Of a stretch of 64,000 nt of DNA, positions 43,067 to 54,300 are shown in pieces (within the stretch, counting starts at the first letter, position 1; every line of letters starts with the position of its first letter). Both the position numbers and the translations under genes were made by a program. Origin of the DNA: Wolfiporia cocos (Eukaryota > Basidiomycota > Agaricomycetes > Polyporales > Phaeolaceae); assembly GCA_029448655.1 (NCBI GenBank), contig JACCLO010000003.1, forward strand, positions 372,001-436,000, given 5' to 3'. Below the pieces are notes generated by a model. It had not been told where the DNA came from. It saw only the letters and a list, made by a program, of their open reading frames with translations, and ran no database searches.

Positions 43067-43688
43067 TAACACAAGATAACACTTACTTGTTATGATCTTG
43101 GGATTGCTGGTTAGGCAAGAGATAAAGCAGATGTTTAAGCAGGATACGTTGAGTGGTTAACTCGTAGTATGAATGCAATGAATAGAACTGAGGCAATAGC
43201 GCTCAGCAAGTCCAGTATATATACATGATAAATAAGACCCCTAACAGCCTTATTAGATAACACTAATGTCCGTATTCGTATGTACAAGTCCCCAGGTACC
43301 TAAGTACTTAGTAATATACGATAAATACATATGCCGATCAAAACCGGGATATAGAAAGGCGGCGTAGGCCGCGCGAATGGCGTTTTGCGCTCTTTGTCAT
43401 TACAAAGACGGGGCGTGACCAAAGCCCGGTCCGCTGACGTTTATACGCTGACTGCTTCCGGACGAAATGTCCGATTGGCTGAAACTAGACATGTGACTTG
43501 ATGGTAACTACTAGTGATAAGATAAGACCGTCGTTACGGGAGATAACACGGCCATCATTCGGCACGTATGTAACCGTTAACTTATGAATCAGATAAGCTA
43601 GTTATTGGTCTAGAAAGTCGTAGATAATTCGTAGAATTGCCGGAAAAATAGTAAGAAATATAGGGAAACTAGGAGAATTCTTGTGACA
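43067..43688 (-). repeat. 5' LTR of the Gypsy element
   Basis: 622 bp, reads the same as 34025-34646. Includes the promoter TATATATA at 43216-43223 and the predicted RNA start near 43189. Confidence 0.95.
43216..43223 (-). promoter_or_regulatory. TATA box in the 5' LTR
   Basis: TATATATA, about 34 bases upstream of the 12-base self-primer complement; spacing fits a start site at AGTTCTATTCAT. Confidence 0.75.
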
Positions 43689-43693
43689 GAACC
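43689..43693 (+). repeat. Target-site duplication of the Gypsy element (right)
   Basis: gaacc, identical to 34020-34024. Confidence 0.95.
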
Positions 43694-43799
43694 GAGACTA
43701 CAACATATTTGAGCCTGACAGAGTGCCGTATGACTGGCAGCTTGACGTCACGGAGGCACTGCTGCTGCACCTAGACTCCATTGTCATTGTACCAGTACT
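43694..43799 (+). pseudogene. Fragment resembling the start of a RecQ-like DNA helicase
   Basis: The translation RDYNIFEPDRVPYDWQLDVTE followed by ALLLHLDSIVIV resembles the region just before the Walker A motif of RecQ-family helicases that are multicopy in agaricomycetes. The reading is cut off before any GTGAGKT motif by the 62 bp repeat at 43800. It is a short match made from memory. Confidence 0.35.
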
Positions 43800-43868
43800 A
43801 TCTTTTGCGCACTCCGCCCGGACGTGTCCGGGCTGCAGGTGCCACATGATTTATAAGGTCTGGAACCA
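43800..43868 (+). repeat. 62 bp palindrome-containing repeat, right copy
   Basis: Contains CCCGGAC-GT-GTCCGGG, a 7 bp stem with a 2-base loop, and ends TATAAGGTCTGGAACC as does 33963-34024. Confidence 0.75.
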
Positions 43869-43873
43869 CTAGA

Positions 43874-45316
43874 TAATAGACTAGCTTAATTACCTGTGGC
43901 TTCGCCACAAATGTTATGTCTTGGAAATATACTTTAGTCTCTGCCTGCTCAGCCACTTCCTCCACCTCGCTAACGCTCGGTCTCATCGTCACTTTGCTTG
44001 TAAAATCTTGCAATCAGCACACACGCCTTGCAGGCGCTGGTGAGTGCTTAATGGGTGCCCTCCGGACGCCACGCAGCAAACATGGATGCCAGGTGCGCTC
44101 CACATGACGACTCCCACGCGAGCTCCCATTATTAGTAGACTAGCTTAATTACCTGTGGCTTTGCCACAAACGTTATGTCTTAAGAATATATTTTGGTCTC
44201 TGCCCGCTCAGCCACTCCTCCACCTCGCTGATGTTTGGTATTGTTGTCACTTCACTTGTAAAATGTGCAACCGGCACATGTGCCTTGCAGGCGCTGGGCA
44301 TGGGAATTCACCCCTGTGGCATTGGGGTGCAAATCACTGTGGCACGGGGTACAAATCCCCATGGTGTGGGGTATTTACATTACAAAATCCCTGTGCCACA
44401 GGACACAAATCCATGTGGGCATGGGCCACAAACCTCCATGGCATGGGCCACGAATCCCCGTGGTGTGGGGCACAAATCCCCGCGGTGCGGGGCAGGAACA
44501 GCGCACAAAACATGACCTAGCAGTGCGCGCACCTTGCAGGTGCTGACCGTGGGAATCCACCGGCAAACTCCCCGGGTGGCAGGCGCCCTATCTAATGGGA
44601 GCAGGATCAATGACGCACATGATCACCACGCAGCAAACGTGGCGTCCATGTGCACAAAATGTGCGCAAAACGCGAGCGACATGCTAGCTGCACGCTAGCG
44701 ACATGTGAGCGCCTATGGCGCAAGCTCCCATTATAGTTCAGACTAGCTTAATTACCTGTGGCTTTGCCACAAATTTTATGTCTTAGGAATATATTTTAGT
44801 CTCTGCCCACTCAGCCACTCCTCCACCTCACTGATGCTCGGTATCGTTGTTGCTTCACTTGTAAAATGTGCAACCGGCACACGCGCCTTGCAGGCGCTGG
44901 GCATGGGAATTCACCCCTGTGGCATTGGGGTGCAAATTGCTGTGGCACAGGGTACAAATCCCCATGGTGTGGGGTATTTACATTACAAAATCCCTGTGCC
45001 ACAGGACACAAATTCCCGTGGCATGGGGCACAAATCCCCGTGGTGCAGGGCAGGAACAGCATGCAAAATGCGACCTAGCAGCGCACACGCCTTGCAGGTG
45101 CTGACCATGGGAATCCACTGGCAAACTCCCCGAGTGGCAGGCGCCCTATCTAATGGGAGCAGGATCAATGACACACATGGACACCACACGGCAAACGTGG
45201 TGTCTATGTGCACAAAACGTGCGCAAAACGCAAGCGACATGTGAGTGACACACTAGCTGCATGCTAGCTGCACACTAGCAACACGTGAGCGCCTATGGCA
45301 TGAGCTCCCATTATAT
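43874..45316 (+). repeat. Tandem array of a roughly 0.6 kb repeat, three units
   Basis: Units begin with agactagcttaattacctg at about 43874, 44133 and 44743 and end with gagctcccattat. The first is shortened to about 260 bases; units two and three are about 609 and 574 bases and strongly alike. Within units two and three a sub-repeat of about 25-30 bases (cacaaatccccgtggtgtgg and variants) and an agctgcacgctagcgacatg block occur. No coding function is credible; the many short ORFs shift between frames. Confidence 0.88.
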
Positions 45317-45704
45317 TATGGATTGTCATAGATCGTTCTTCTACAGCGAGGTTTCGCCGGGGCGACGTTAGCCCTTACATAATGAAGATGCTACCGATAC
45401 CTTTAAACTCCGACAAACCAAGCTTGCCCCCCCCCCCCCACACTGTCCCAGTACAACATGAGCAACAGCATGGATGTTTGCACATTTCTGGAGGAAATTA
45501 TGGTCGTGATACCAAAGTGAATGATTCCAGTTAGTGACTTCATTCTTCGACAGTGTGTAGTGTGTTGCTGAAAAGTGAGTTAGGATGTCCTGGAACCTCA
45601 CCATGATGCATTAAATGGCTATACCTTCATCTTCTTAGACGATGACAAAGGTCAGCTATCATTGATTGAAAGGATGTCAATTGGCGAGCTCACTAAACGT
45701 AGAT
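45317..45704. other. Gene-free stretch with a C homopolymer
   Basis: A run of about 14 C lies near 45427-45440. No gene or element border recognised. Confidence 0.5.
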
Positions 45705-46244
45705 TGTTACGATTCTACCAGGTGCACCCGAATATTCGTTTGACGCCTCACTGTATGAGGACTTAGCGTTCAACCGCTGTACCCAGCGCTCTATTTCTAG
45801 GGGCCTCCGTTCAACCGTAGGCCCTGTTTCATGTACAACAACCCTATGCCCATTCTCCGCGTTCGCATCGCGTTCTAGCTGATATTCTGTGTCTAACCAC
45901 AGTAGTTCTATGTTTCATCCCTTGTTGTGCTCAACCGCAACACTTCTCCTTTATTACTTATATTGTTAGCCCGACGGACTTAATAGTAGCAGTACCAAGG
46001 ACACTATGACCCCGATTAACAGACCGTAGTATATAACCTGATGTAAAGTACCGGTCGAGTTCCTCAGCTCAACCTTGTTGAATTACAAGGATCTTATACT
46101 CGTTCTCAAAGGCTTGAGCAATTAAGCCTGCAGCTTGTATATCGACGCTCTGACTCCGAGGAGTCCGACAAGTAGTGCGCTACTCGATACGCTGAGTAAC
46201 TCGACTTAGTTATTTTGCGTTGAACGGATATTCGATCCGTAACA
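45705..46244 (-). mobile_element. Solo LTR, TGTTACGG family, reverse copy (540 bp)
   Basis: On the minus strand it begins TGTTACGGATCGAATATCCG. On the plus strand it runs TGTTACGATTC to GATCCGTAACA, with tagat duplicated at 45700-45704 and 46245-46249. About 90 bases longer than the copy at 10955-11407. Confidence 0.93.
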
Positions 46245-46249
46245 TAGAT

Positions 46250-47328
46250 CACCAGCCGCTAAATATTTGCATGGTCCAATTCTTTCATTCAAAGGACAGC
46301 GTGCCTCTCGAGCTGGGAGTCATGGACCCCGTTAATAAACAGAAGTCCCATCTGCAGATGTCATCCACCCACACACACATCCTGTATAACAAAGAGTACC
46401 TCTTCTTCGAACGTGGTACAGGTGACTACATGGGCACGTTACTCATCAAATTACCCGAAGGTCAGTCATCTTTCAATGAACAGATGTTGCAGTGTGATCT
46501 CACCGAAAGTGGACCCGACAGCCGATCCACACCTCGTCATTAGTACTGCCGGCTTCCCAATCTCGAGGAAGCGTGGTATGCTTTTCGGTCGACTGTGACG
46601 ACTCGGACGACTAAAAGTGATCCATTCTCATCGGAGCTGGTCTGCACTGAGTTGTGTTCGTAAAATTTACATATGTTACACAACATTCCCAGTTGTACAA
46701 ATTAACATCACATGGTATCAACCCTGAGGATCTTCTTACAGCATCTGGGATACAATATTATGACGATGTTCTCATTGCATACTCAGACCTGCGCCGATGA
46801 GAGCAGACCATCCAGAGATGAAACACATCATGGCTGATTCAGCGAGCTGTCATGGGCAAAAGCTTTCCCTAACGACAACGAGCCTGATCCAGTCCCCAGA
46901 GTCCCCAAGCCCAGCCAGGCCCGGATCATACCCTGGAAGGAGCCAGGCAACGCCTAGATTACGACGCATGGGCCTGTTCCCACACGGCCACAATGACCGC
47001 TATGTATTTCATATGATACTACGCTTCTATGTTTCAGAGTCTGGCTTAGACCCCTAGCCTAGTCACACCTCAGACTCCCTAGTTACCATAAACGGTCATT
47101 ATAGTACAAATATGTACAAACAGCCTAACAGTATAATAGCAGGCCTTCGTTCAGCTGGTAACCCCAGTCTGAACTTGGCGTTCATCCACTTCACTCCCCT
47201 CAGTTCACTCTAAGGTTTTAGTGGCCTTGTCACGAGCCTATCCACCCCACGGCAACCGCTCTCCATTACCGCGGCCACCCGAGTGACACGAAGTCAAGCG
47301 CATAAGCAGGGACAGAACGTCGTCACCC
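46250..47328. other. Gene-free stretch
   Basis: A plus-strand frame at 46265-46543 (HSKDSVPLELGVMDPVNKQK) looks weakly coding but matches nothing I know. No LTR borders seen. Confidence 0.35.
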
Positions 47329-47329
47329 A

Positions 47330-47525
47330 AGCCCACAGAAGCTAGAGTTTCAGTGCCACAGATGCATCTTTAGAGACACCACAGATGCATCTGGGGCACT
47401 CTAAGTCATCGAAATTAGGTGCCGTTAGTACCAAAATAAAGCATCGCAAGCCAGGAATCAAACCAGGAACCACGAGACCTCAGCGAAATAGCGACTGAAA
47501 CCACTCAGCTAAAGTGGTTGGTGAG
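47330..47525 (-). repeat. Candidate tRNA-derived SINE
   Basis: On the minus strand TTAGCTGAGTGG (A-box-like) is followed 36 bases later by GGTTTGATTCC (B-box-like, one base from consensus), then a body with GATGCATCTGTGG twice. Only a single copy is visible in the window, so family status is unproven. Confidence 0.45.
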
Positions 47526-47599
47526 AGGAAGATCTTGTGCAAATATATAGTCAGTAGTCAATATAATAACGGTTGTAATAAAATTTAACATTCTGCTCA

Positions 47600-48040
47600 T
47601 GTTACGGGTCGAATACCCGTTTGTATATTCGAGTCATGAATATAGATCGTTCTTCTGCACATAGGCACGTTGCCATGTGCAAGGCAATACTCGTTAGATG
47701 CCTTCAAGTCCTAGGTGAATTTCCTAGGGGATTGTTTAATATCCAATACACGTTAGAGGATATAATCTGTTCAAGTGTGAGTCCGATGGAATATAAGACT
47801 CGCCTAAGTCCGAGAAGTCAATGTGCACTTCAAGGACTTAGTCGTTCGGTTGCTCGAGTGAGAAATACTGAGCGTAGTTTCCTACGTTTGAGAACGAGTA
47901 TAAGACTTCTTGTTTGTACAACAAGGTCGAGCTGAAGAGCTTTGACAGTAAGTACATGAGTTTATATACTACGCTGGGTTTTAGGGGTCAAGTCCATCCC
48001 AGATGTCACCGCTACTATCTACGCTATAGTACCAAACGTT
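47600..48040 (+). mobile_element. 5' fragment of a TGTTACGG-family LTR
   Basis: Begins TGTTACGGGTCGAATACCCG and follows the order of 10955-11407 (AACGAGTATAAGA, ACAAGGTCGAGCTGA, TTATATACTACG) until similarity fades around 48040. No matching right end or duplication, so it is truncated. Confidence 0.65.
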
Positions 48041-48136
48041 TGATAAGTATGCAGTGATATATCCGAAACGATAGATAGGAATGATGATGGCGGTTGCACG
48101 CCATCTGTCAGCTAGTGGATGATAAAGACGAAATGG

Positions 48137-48475
48137 TGGTAGAGTTGAGTCTGACAGAGATGAAATGCGCCCTATGTGCTAGTACAACTGGGGATGCACC
48201 CAGTAGAGTCACGAGTAGCCAGGGGGTTGACTGTGCAACAAGTCCCTGTATCGTATTCGCCCGGTGGCGAGTTCTGTCAGTGTTCAAAATTTCAGAATAA
48301 CCGTAACTGCAGAGTTGTATCTGCCAGAGTCAAAATATGCCCTATATGCTAGTACAACCAGGGTTATGCCCAGTAGAGTCATGAGTGGCCAGGGGGGTTG
48401 GTTGCGCAACAAGTCTCTGTACCATATTCACCCAATGGTGAGTTTTGCCAGTGTCCAAAAATTGAAATATTCATA
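48137..48475 (+). repeat. Tandem duplication of about 170 bp
   Basis: Two adjacent units share atgaaatgcgccctatgtgc / caaaatatgccctatatgct, cagtagagtca(c/t)gag, agccaggggg and a ggtgagttytg(c/t)cagtgt block, at about 80 percent identity. Confidence 0.75.
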
Positions 48476-48689
48476 ACACCTACCCTACAGTACCTGGTCT
48501 GTGTGCCACCTACTGCACATAACTATGGTTCGTGATGACTATGTGATGCTAACATGTTACTACTGTGACCATAAGTCATGTGATTCCCTACTAGTCTATC
48601 TAACAGGCAATCTAATCAGCACTTAGCGCCCTGAGCAGCCACAGAATGATCTGTGACAGTGACACTGTGCCTCAAAGGTTATCATCAAA

Positions 48690-49330
48690 TCCCTGCAAGC
48701 TTGGAGATTTAAAGGCAATGGCACAAAAGAGATGGAACATACTTTGCACACTGTGTGTGAGCACTTGCCCAGTATTATCAGGTCTTTGAACAGCTACTGG
48801 TTGAGAAGCATGGCAGTTGCAGGAACTCACATTTGCATCTCAATGATGAATCAGTCCAATCATCAGCTCATAATTGGCTCACCACACAGAAATCCGGTGC
48901 AGTCACCCCTCAATCTTTCCAGGCTGTGCTTAACAACAACATTCTCACAGGACTTAACATTGCTTTGAAGGCACCCATATCAGAGCATACTGCTTGCCAT
49001 TGGCTCATCAGACTGGGATGGTGCCACATAGTGATCAAGAAGGGGGTCTATATGGATGGTCATGAGTGGCCTGATATTGTGAAATATTGACAGGAAGTGC
49101 TCCTACCAGCAATGGCTCAGTTTGAGTCACAGATCACTCGTTATGAAGGAGTGGAACTCACCCCTATCAAGCCAAACCTCAAACAAGGTGAACAGGAGTT
49201 AGTGGCACTCTTCCATGATGAATGTTGTTTTCATGTCAATGATTACAAGCAATCTACATTGTAGGCATCAATCAAAGGGTTTAAGAAGAATTTTGACTGA
49301 ATATCTCTCTTCACAGGCTCTGTAAAGACA
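48690..49330 (+). pseudogene. DDE-superfamily transposase remnant
   Basis: In two plus-strand frames the sequence gives EHTACHWLIRLGW, KKGVYMDGHEWPDIV and, after a TGA, QEVLLPAMAQFESQITRYEG and LVALFHDECCFHVNDYKQS. The HDE segment preceded by a hydrophobic strand is the kind of catalytic aspartate motif found in a DDE endonuclease family repeated in agaricomycete genomes. Frames change at about 48930, and there are stops at 49089 and about 49262, so it is inactive. The downstream catalytic residues were not found. Confidence 0.6.
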
Positions 49331-49339
49331 AGATAGAGT

Positions 49340-50047
49340 TGGGTACAACCAAATACAGTAAATCTGGTACTGAGTAGATATGAGTTCCTGGTATAAATCT
49401 GATGAGGGTGACATAGATCAACTGTGGGACTCACCACCTAACCCAAAGGTGAGGAAGAGAGATAGTCAATCTAGCACAGCAGGAAGTGAGAGGCTTCTAC
49501 GGTGCATGCCGAGAAGAATAGAACTAAAAATTAGAGTGTCTAGAGTGTCTAGCTCTGGTCTAAAATGTACACAAGGGGAGTGCATGTGCTTCAAGGCCAT
49601 TAAGCTTACCCTAAATGAGAGTGGTCTGTGCACCAGTAAGGGCAGTACAGTTAAGTCCCTATCTACAATGACCGTGTCTGCCAGTAATGGCTGGACCAGT
49701 AAGATGGGGAGGCTGACCTTGCAGTTGGCCTAGGAATGCAGGTGCAGCCCAGGTATAGGGAAGGCTGGAGATCCGGTACCTTGAAGGACTATGGCTATTT
49801 GCCAGGTCCATGATCTGACTAAGGCGAGATGCCGAGTCGGATATGCCACTTATCACAAGACGTGCCACGGACCCAATGCAACGTGCTCATGAGTGGCAAT
49901 ATAGCTACTCCCCCAAAAGGGCTACAATAACAGCTTGGCTGTTATCAAGGGTCTGGCTATATCTGCAGTTCATATTCCCATGCTTGGTGCCTATTGTATT
50001 CAGGTCGCCACCTTAGGGGGAATATACCCTAGTTATTGCTCCGTAAC
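49340..50047. other. Stretch without a gene, possibly part of an older LTR
   Basis: No coding region. Together with 50499-50527 it may form an older LTR interrupted by the solo LTR at 50053, because a second end-like ATCTGTGACA occurs at 50518-50527; I could not find its left border. Confidence 0.35.
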
Positions 50048-50052
50048 ATCCT

Positions 50053-50493
50053 TGACACAAACTATGTGTCAACGTACTGGATTTGGTCATAGGGCAGGCG
50101 ACGTCCTGATGTTGCTCTAAGTATCTCTCATCCTTAGAGAGGAGGTCGCTAAGATGACCCCAGACTAGCATGCTGAGACAGGGAGTATGAGGGATGAAGC
50201 CCAACGTCGACATTAACCAATCTGAGGCTGTAAGGCCTCAGACATCGCTACTTATACATGAGAGGCTGGTATGCTATGAGATGCAGGCCCACCCTAAAGG
50301 CATGGCCTGAGCGCAGTAACTATGAGCCTTACATAAGCATGTAACTAAGGAGCGCGAGGGGTTGTGACCATAGGGGTAAGTTTGGCGCATTGCCACTACA
50401 CTATTTGGACTGGGTCATGTGATGGTATGGACGTAGGTAAGGGAGTTCGGCCCCCGCTGGGGGCAATACCTAAATATCACAGAATCTGTGACA
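50053..50493 (+). mobile_element. Solo LTR (441 bp), TGACACAAAC family
   Basis: Begins TGACACAAACTATGTG and ends AGAATCTGTGACA, with atcct at 50048-50052 and 50494-50498. Shares its start with 19902-21016 and the mid-element TATACATG box and CCACCCTAAAGG block with other LTRs in the window. Confidence 0.9.
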
Positions 50494-50498
50494 ATCCT

Positions 50499-51360
50499 AG
50501 TATCTAGCGTAAACTAGATCTGTGACAATGATATCATAATATTAGCCAATCAGAACAGGAATTTGTCAGGATGGGCATTGGGGGATGTTTTGGTACAAAA
50601 GATAAATAGAGTTCATTACAGCATGGGTGCTAATATGCTAATATGAACGCGATCACACCACGGCGATGATGGCTTGACGATGCAGCTGAAGCCCTCGAAG
50701 ATGTGCTCCCAATGGTAGACTAGTGGGAGAATCTTCTATTACCCATAGCTACAGAAAACAGTGCAGTATACAAATGCATGTAGGTGTGAGCAACAGGCGC
50801 TTACGGGCACCTACGAGTCGGAAGATGGCTCGGAACTTTGGCTCGGAACTTTGGCGTGGAACTTTAGCACATCGAGACGATGCGCAAAAAAACGTGACTT
50901 TGACATTATTTTCGGGAACAACTGTAACAGGTCTTGGTGGTTTATAGATGCCTATCACCAGGGACTTACAGGTAAGGCAACTGCATGGGCTGTGCAAAAG
51001 CAGAAACAACATCAGAAGATTTCTGAGGGTGCAATGAAGGTCTTGAGGGCACACTGAGTTGACTCATCTGTATGAATTGATTTTCTGTCAATCACATGGC
51101 AATTTCTACATTTCTGATTGCCCAGGGGCCGCATAAGTGCCCATCAAAATTGCTCCAAAAATTTCCTGAATACTCATGGGAGAAATTCCCGCTACAATAG
51201 TAGTGGGTTCTTGTGGTTTGGTTTTTGTCAAATGAACATACACTTTTTGTGCATGCCTAAATTTCGTTTCAAGAGCATTGCAATCTCTCAGCAAAGTGTG
51301 GGAGAGTGTTCCCTTATCCGTTTATGCGTTTTACATCACATGGGATCCACAGTGCTTAAA
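50499..51360. other. Stretch left of the retropepsin-like ORF
   Basis: Holds short frames (50723-51057) with a tandem cggaactttgg repeat (50829-50860) and a possible intron signal. May be the 5' part of the following gene, but I cannot define it. Confidence 0.35.
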
Positions 51361-51386
51361 ACTTTGTGCATCATGCATCATGCATC

Positions 51387-54300
51387 ATGCCTCGACTCTC
51401 CATCACAGGAAGCTACGCTAGTATTCCCACCGACCTTTTAGTCGACTCTTGTGCCACATTTTCTTGCATTTTGTCTCGATTTGTGGAGTGGTACAACATC
51501 CCAAGAACGATCTCTGTCCATGCAGGATTGGCTGCTTCTCAAGCATCTGGACCCGTTTCTGTGCCCACCATTCATGGTCAATATGTCTCAACCTTTCCTA
51601 TGCCTATCTCATATTTGCCTCGCTTTGATGTGGTCCTCGGCTTGGATTGGATCTTCGCCTGTCAGCCTTTGCTGGAAGTCTCTGCTCTGGTAGAGTCACC
51701 ATCTACTGTGTTGCAAAATTTACCCCAGGGCCATGTCTGGGAACCTTCGCACAGCGCCGGTATGCTGTTTGTTCAATCCGTGGTCACACTGTGCTGACAC
51801 TTTCATGCCACCAATCTGCCTGGCATGTGCTGGAAACTCTTCACTTCTGTGCGATCTTAACCTACACCTCCCTCTTCTCAATTGCCTTCCTTGTGGCCCC
51901 CTGCTTCCCGACTTCATCGTGATCGTCATATTGTGTTTGGAAAGTGGCACCGTCCGCTGATATGATTGCATCTTACCCTGTGGATTCTTCACACCCCTCC
52001 TCTTCTCATGTGACATTGGGAGACGACACTGCGACATCCTTGGTTATCACACCCACTTCGTCTGGTGACTCGACCTGATGTCTTATGTGAAGGAGCTTCA
52101 TCTATCGAACTCAGGCATGTTAGTACTTGTCACATGCCAATTTCAATCCTCTAGGCACAGTACCTTTTCCGATCATCGAGAGCACCCCCGAGGCTGGAAA
52201 CCTGATGCCTCAGCTAGATACAAGCCCTACATATGAACCATCACTGGCACTAGCTAACAGCATCACCAGCCATGCCTAAGAACCCTAGTCCCAGACCACA
52301 TGTCCAGTTCAGTACAAAGCCTACAGCAGTCACGTGACCCTGACCAACTACGATGAGACCAGTAGCACCTAACCCAACCAAACCCCTGCTACCTGGACAA
52401 TATCTCACCAGGTCACAACCACTCAGACTCACGGCTAGGACCATCCACCCAACCAACCGAACCCTACACCTCCCGTCTTCATGGACTACAGCCATTACCA
52501 GCACGGACTATGTACTATACAGACAATGGCCCACGGGAGGCCTAAAACCCCTTGGCACTACACCATAGCCTACGGAGGCTCTAAACCCAGTAGACGGCAC
52601 CCGCTATGACTGATAACCTTGGCAGTCACAGGCAGCACCCCGATCGCAGCCAATCATGCTCGATCACTCTACGTCACACACGGCCCGTACTGGCCAGTCC
52701 ACGTTCTCAGCAGATGCCACTCCTCAGTACCAGCACATGGGAACCTGGGCCACCACGTGCCTTCCCCTCAGTACCAGTACTTGGGAACCTGGACCGCAGA
52801 CACCCCAATCACAGACATAGAACTCCGCCATTACCGGCGAACCCCCGATCGACGAGAACCACCGATTTGGGCCTAACCCGCTACGTTTCCATGTACATCT
52901 AGTGCCTTATGATCCCAGCGCCCTGATGCCATTACTGGCCACCACGTAGCTACTAGATTACCTCAGTGCCGATGCCCTACAGGCTGCACACCATAACATG
53001 TACAAACAGTAGTAGAGCTATGTCACAAGCCAATTTCAAAGCCTAGTAGAACACCCTAGGTTGACACCCCATCTACGCCGTACGCACGCTACAGCACTCT
53101 ATCCGAGCCCAGCTGGAATCCCACGGCAACGCTAGTAGAAGCCCTCCGCTATACAGGACACTACGGGCACTAGCAGGCCACCAGCAGTCTAACCCTAAAC
53201 TCAGTCCAAGTCCCGGCAGCAAGGCATACGCTGCCTAGTCCCTAAATCCCGGAGTCACGAACCGACCCCTAGAGCCCAACAGGCTACGATAGCACAACGG
53301 TACGCCCTGTATAAGCTCGGGCTAAACCGCCACCGAACACTACGCTATACGCCGACGAGGGGCACGGTCTATACTCGCACGTGACCCAGAACATTAAACC
53401 TAACACCTCGCGTCCCTACCGCACGGACACTCGCCATTACTGGCATAGACATTATACTATACCCCATACGCACCCTGACCTACGAGTACAACAGGCAGGG
53501 ATAATAACCCCAGGCTCTGCACGACTGAGAACCCTACCAGTCACAGAGCGCTATACCCCGATCGTGGCAGACCACGCCCGATCACGGACTTAGAACCCCG
53601 CCATTACCGGCGCACCTACGATCGACGAGAACCACTGATCGAACCCGACCGATTGGCTACTCATTAGATCCGCCCCTTATACGTTACGTCGCCATGGACA
53701 TCCTCGCACCCCAGCGCTCCGATGCCAGTACCGGCACGTAGCTCATAGCCAGTTAGATACCAGTACGTAGAGGCCTCTGAGCCGCCGTACACAAACATGT
53801 ACAAATAGATTAGGAGTATATATGCCAGACAGTCTTGAGCGTAAACCTCAGACTTGTCTTGGCCTTTGACGGCTAGTGTTCCCGGGACCAGGAAGGCGCC
53901 TTTGAGCGAGCCCCCTTCCCCCGGTTGAGTGCTAGTTTGTTGCTTGTGTCAAGCTTTTTAATAGCCAGACTGTCTTGAGTGAACCTCAGACTTGTCTTGG
54001 CCTCTTCAGCCTTAGATGCCCCAGACCAGGAAGGCACCTTTGAGTGAGCCCCCTTCCCCCAGGTGTGTGTCTTAGGTTGTAGCATGTGTCAGTACTACAT
54101 TTGATGGCTTTGAGAGGCTCTTGAAACCTCGGTTGGTCGAATTGGCCGAGTTGCATGCTATCCCTTGTGCCTCTTCAACGTCTCCCAAACAGCTGCGGGT
54201 ATCTATCACCGAACACCTTTCTCGTGGTGTATGTGCTTATATGCCAGACGCCCCAGCCTGTTCCCGTGTCATTGTAGATTGCGGCTTATAACTCACTGCG

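Larger units (their letters stand above)
34025..43688 (-). mobile_element. Complete Ty3/Gypsy chromovirus with chromodomain and dUTPase
   Basis: Length 9,664 bp. LTRs of 622 bp at both ends read as identical, and the 5 bp duplication gaacc flanks it. On the minus strand the order is 5' LTR, self-primer site, leader, ORF1, gag, pol, an in-frame TGA, chromodomain-dUTPase, purine tract, 3' LTR. Protease, RT, RNase H, integrase, chromodomain and dUTPase motifs are all present. This is the youngest insertion in the window and may still be mobile unless the TGA matters. Confidence 0.96.

Noticed and set aside
44155..45244. ORFs with similar His/Cys-rich proteins in the tandem repeat units
   Set aside because: Homologous repeat units give similar accidental frames in three different phases; no conservation of one frame.
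50499..50527. Right end of a further solo LTR (ATCTGTGACA followed by atgat)
   Set aside because: No matching left border with an atgat duplication was found, so it is only mentioned as possible.
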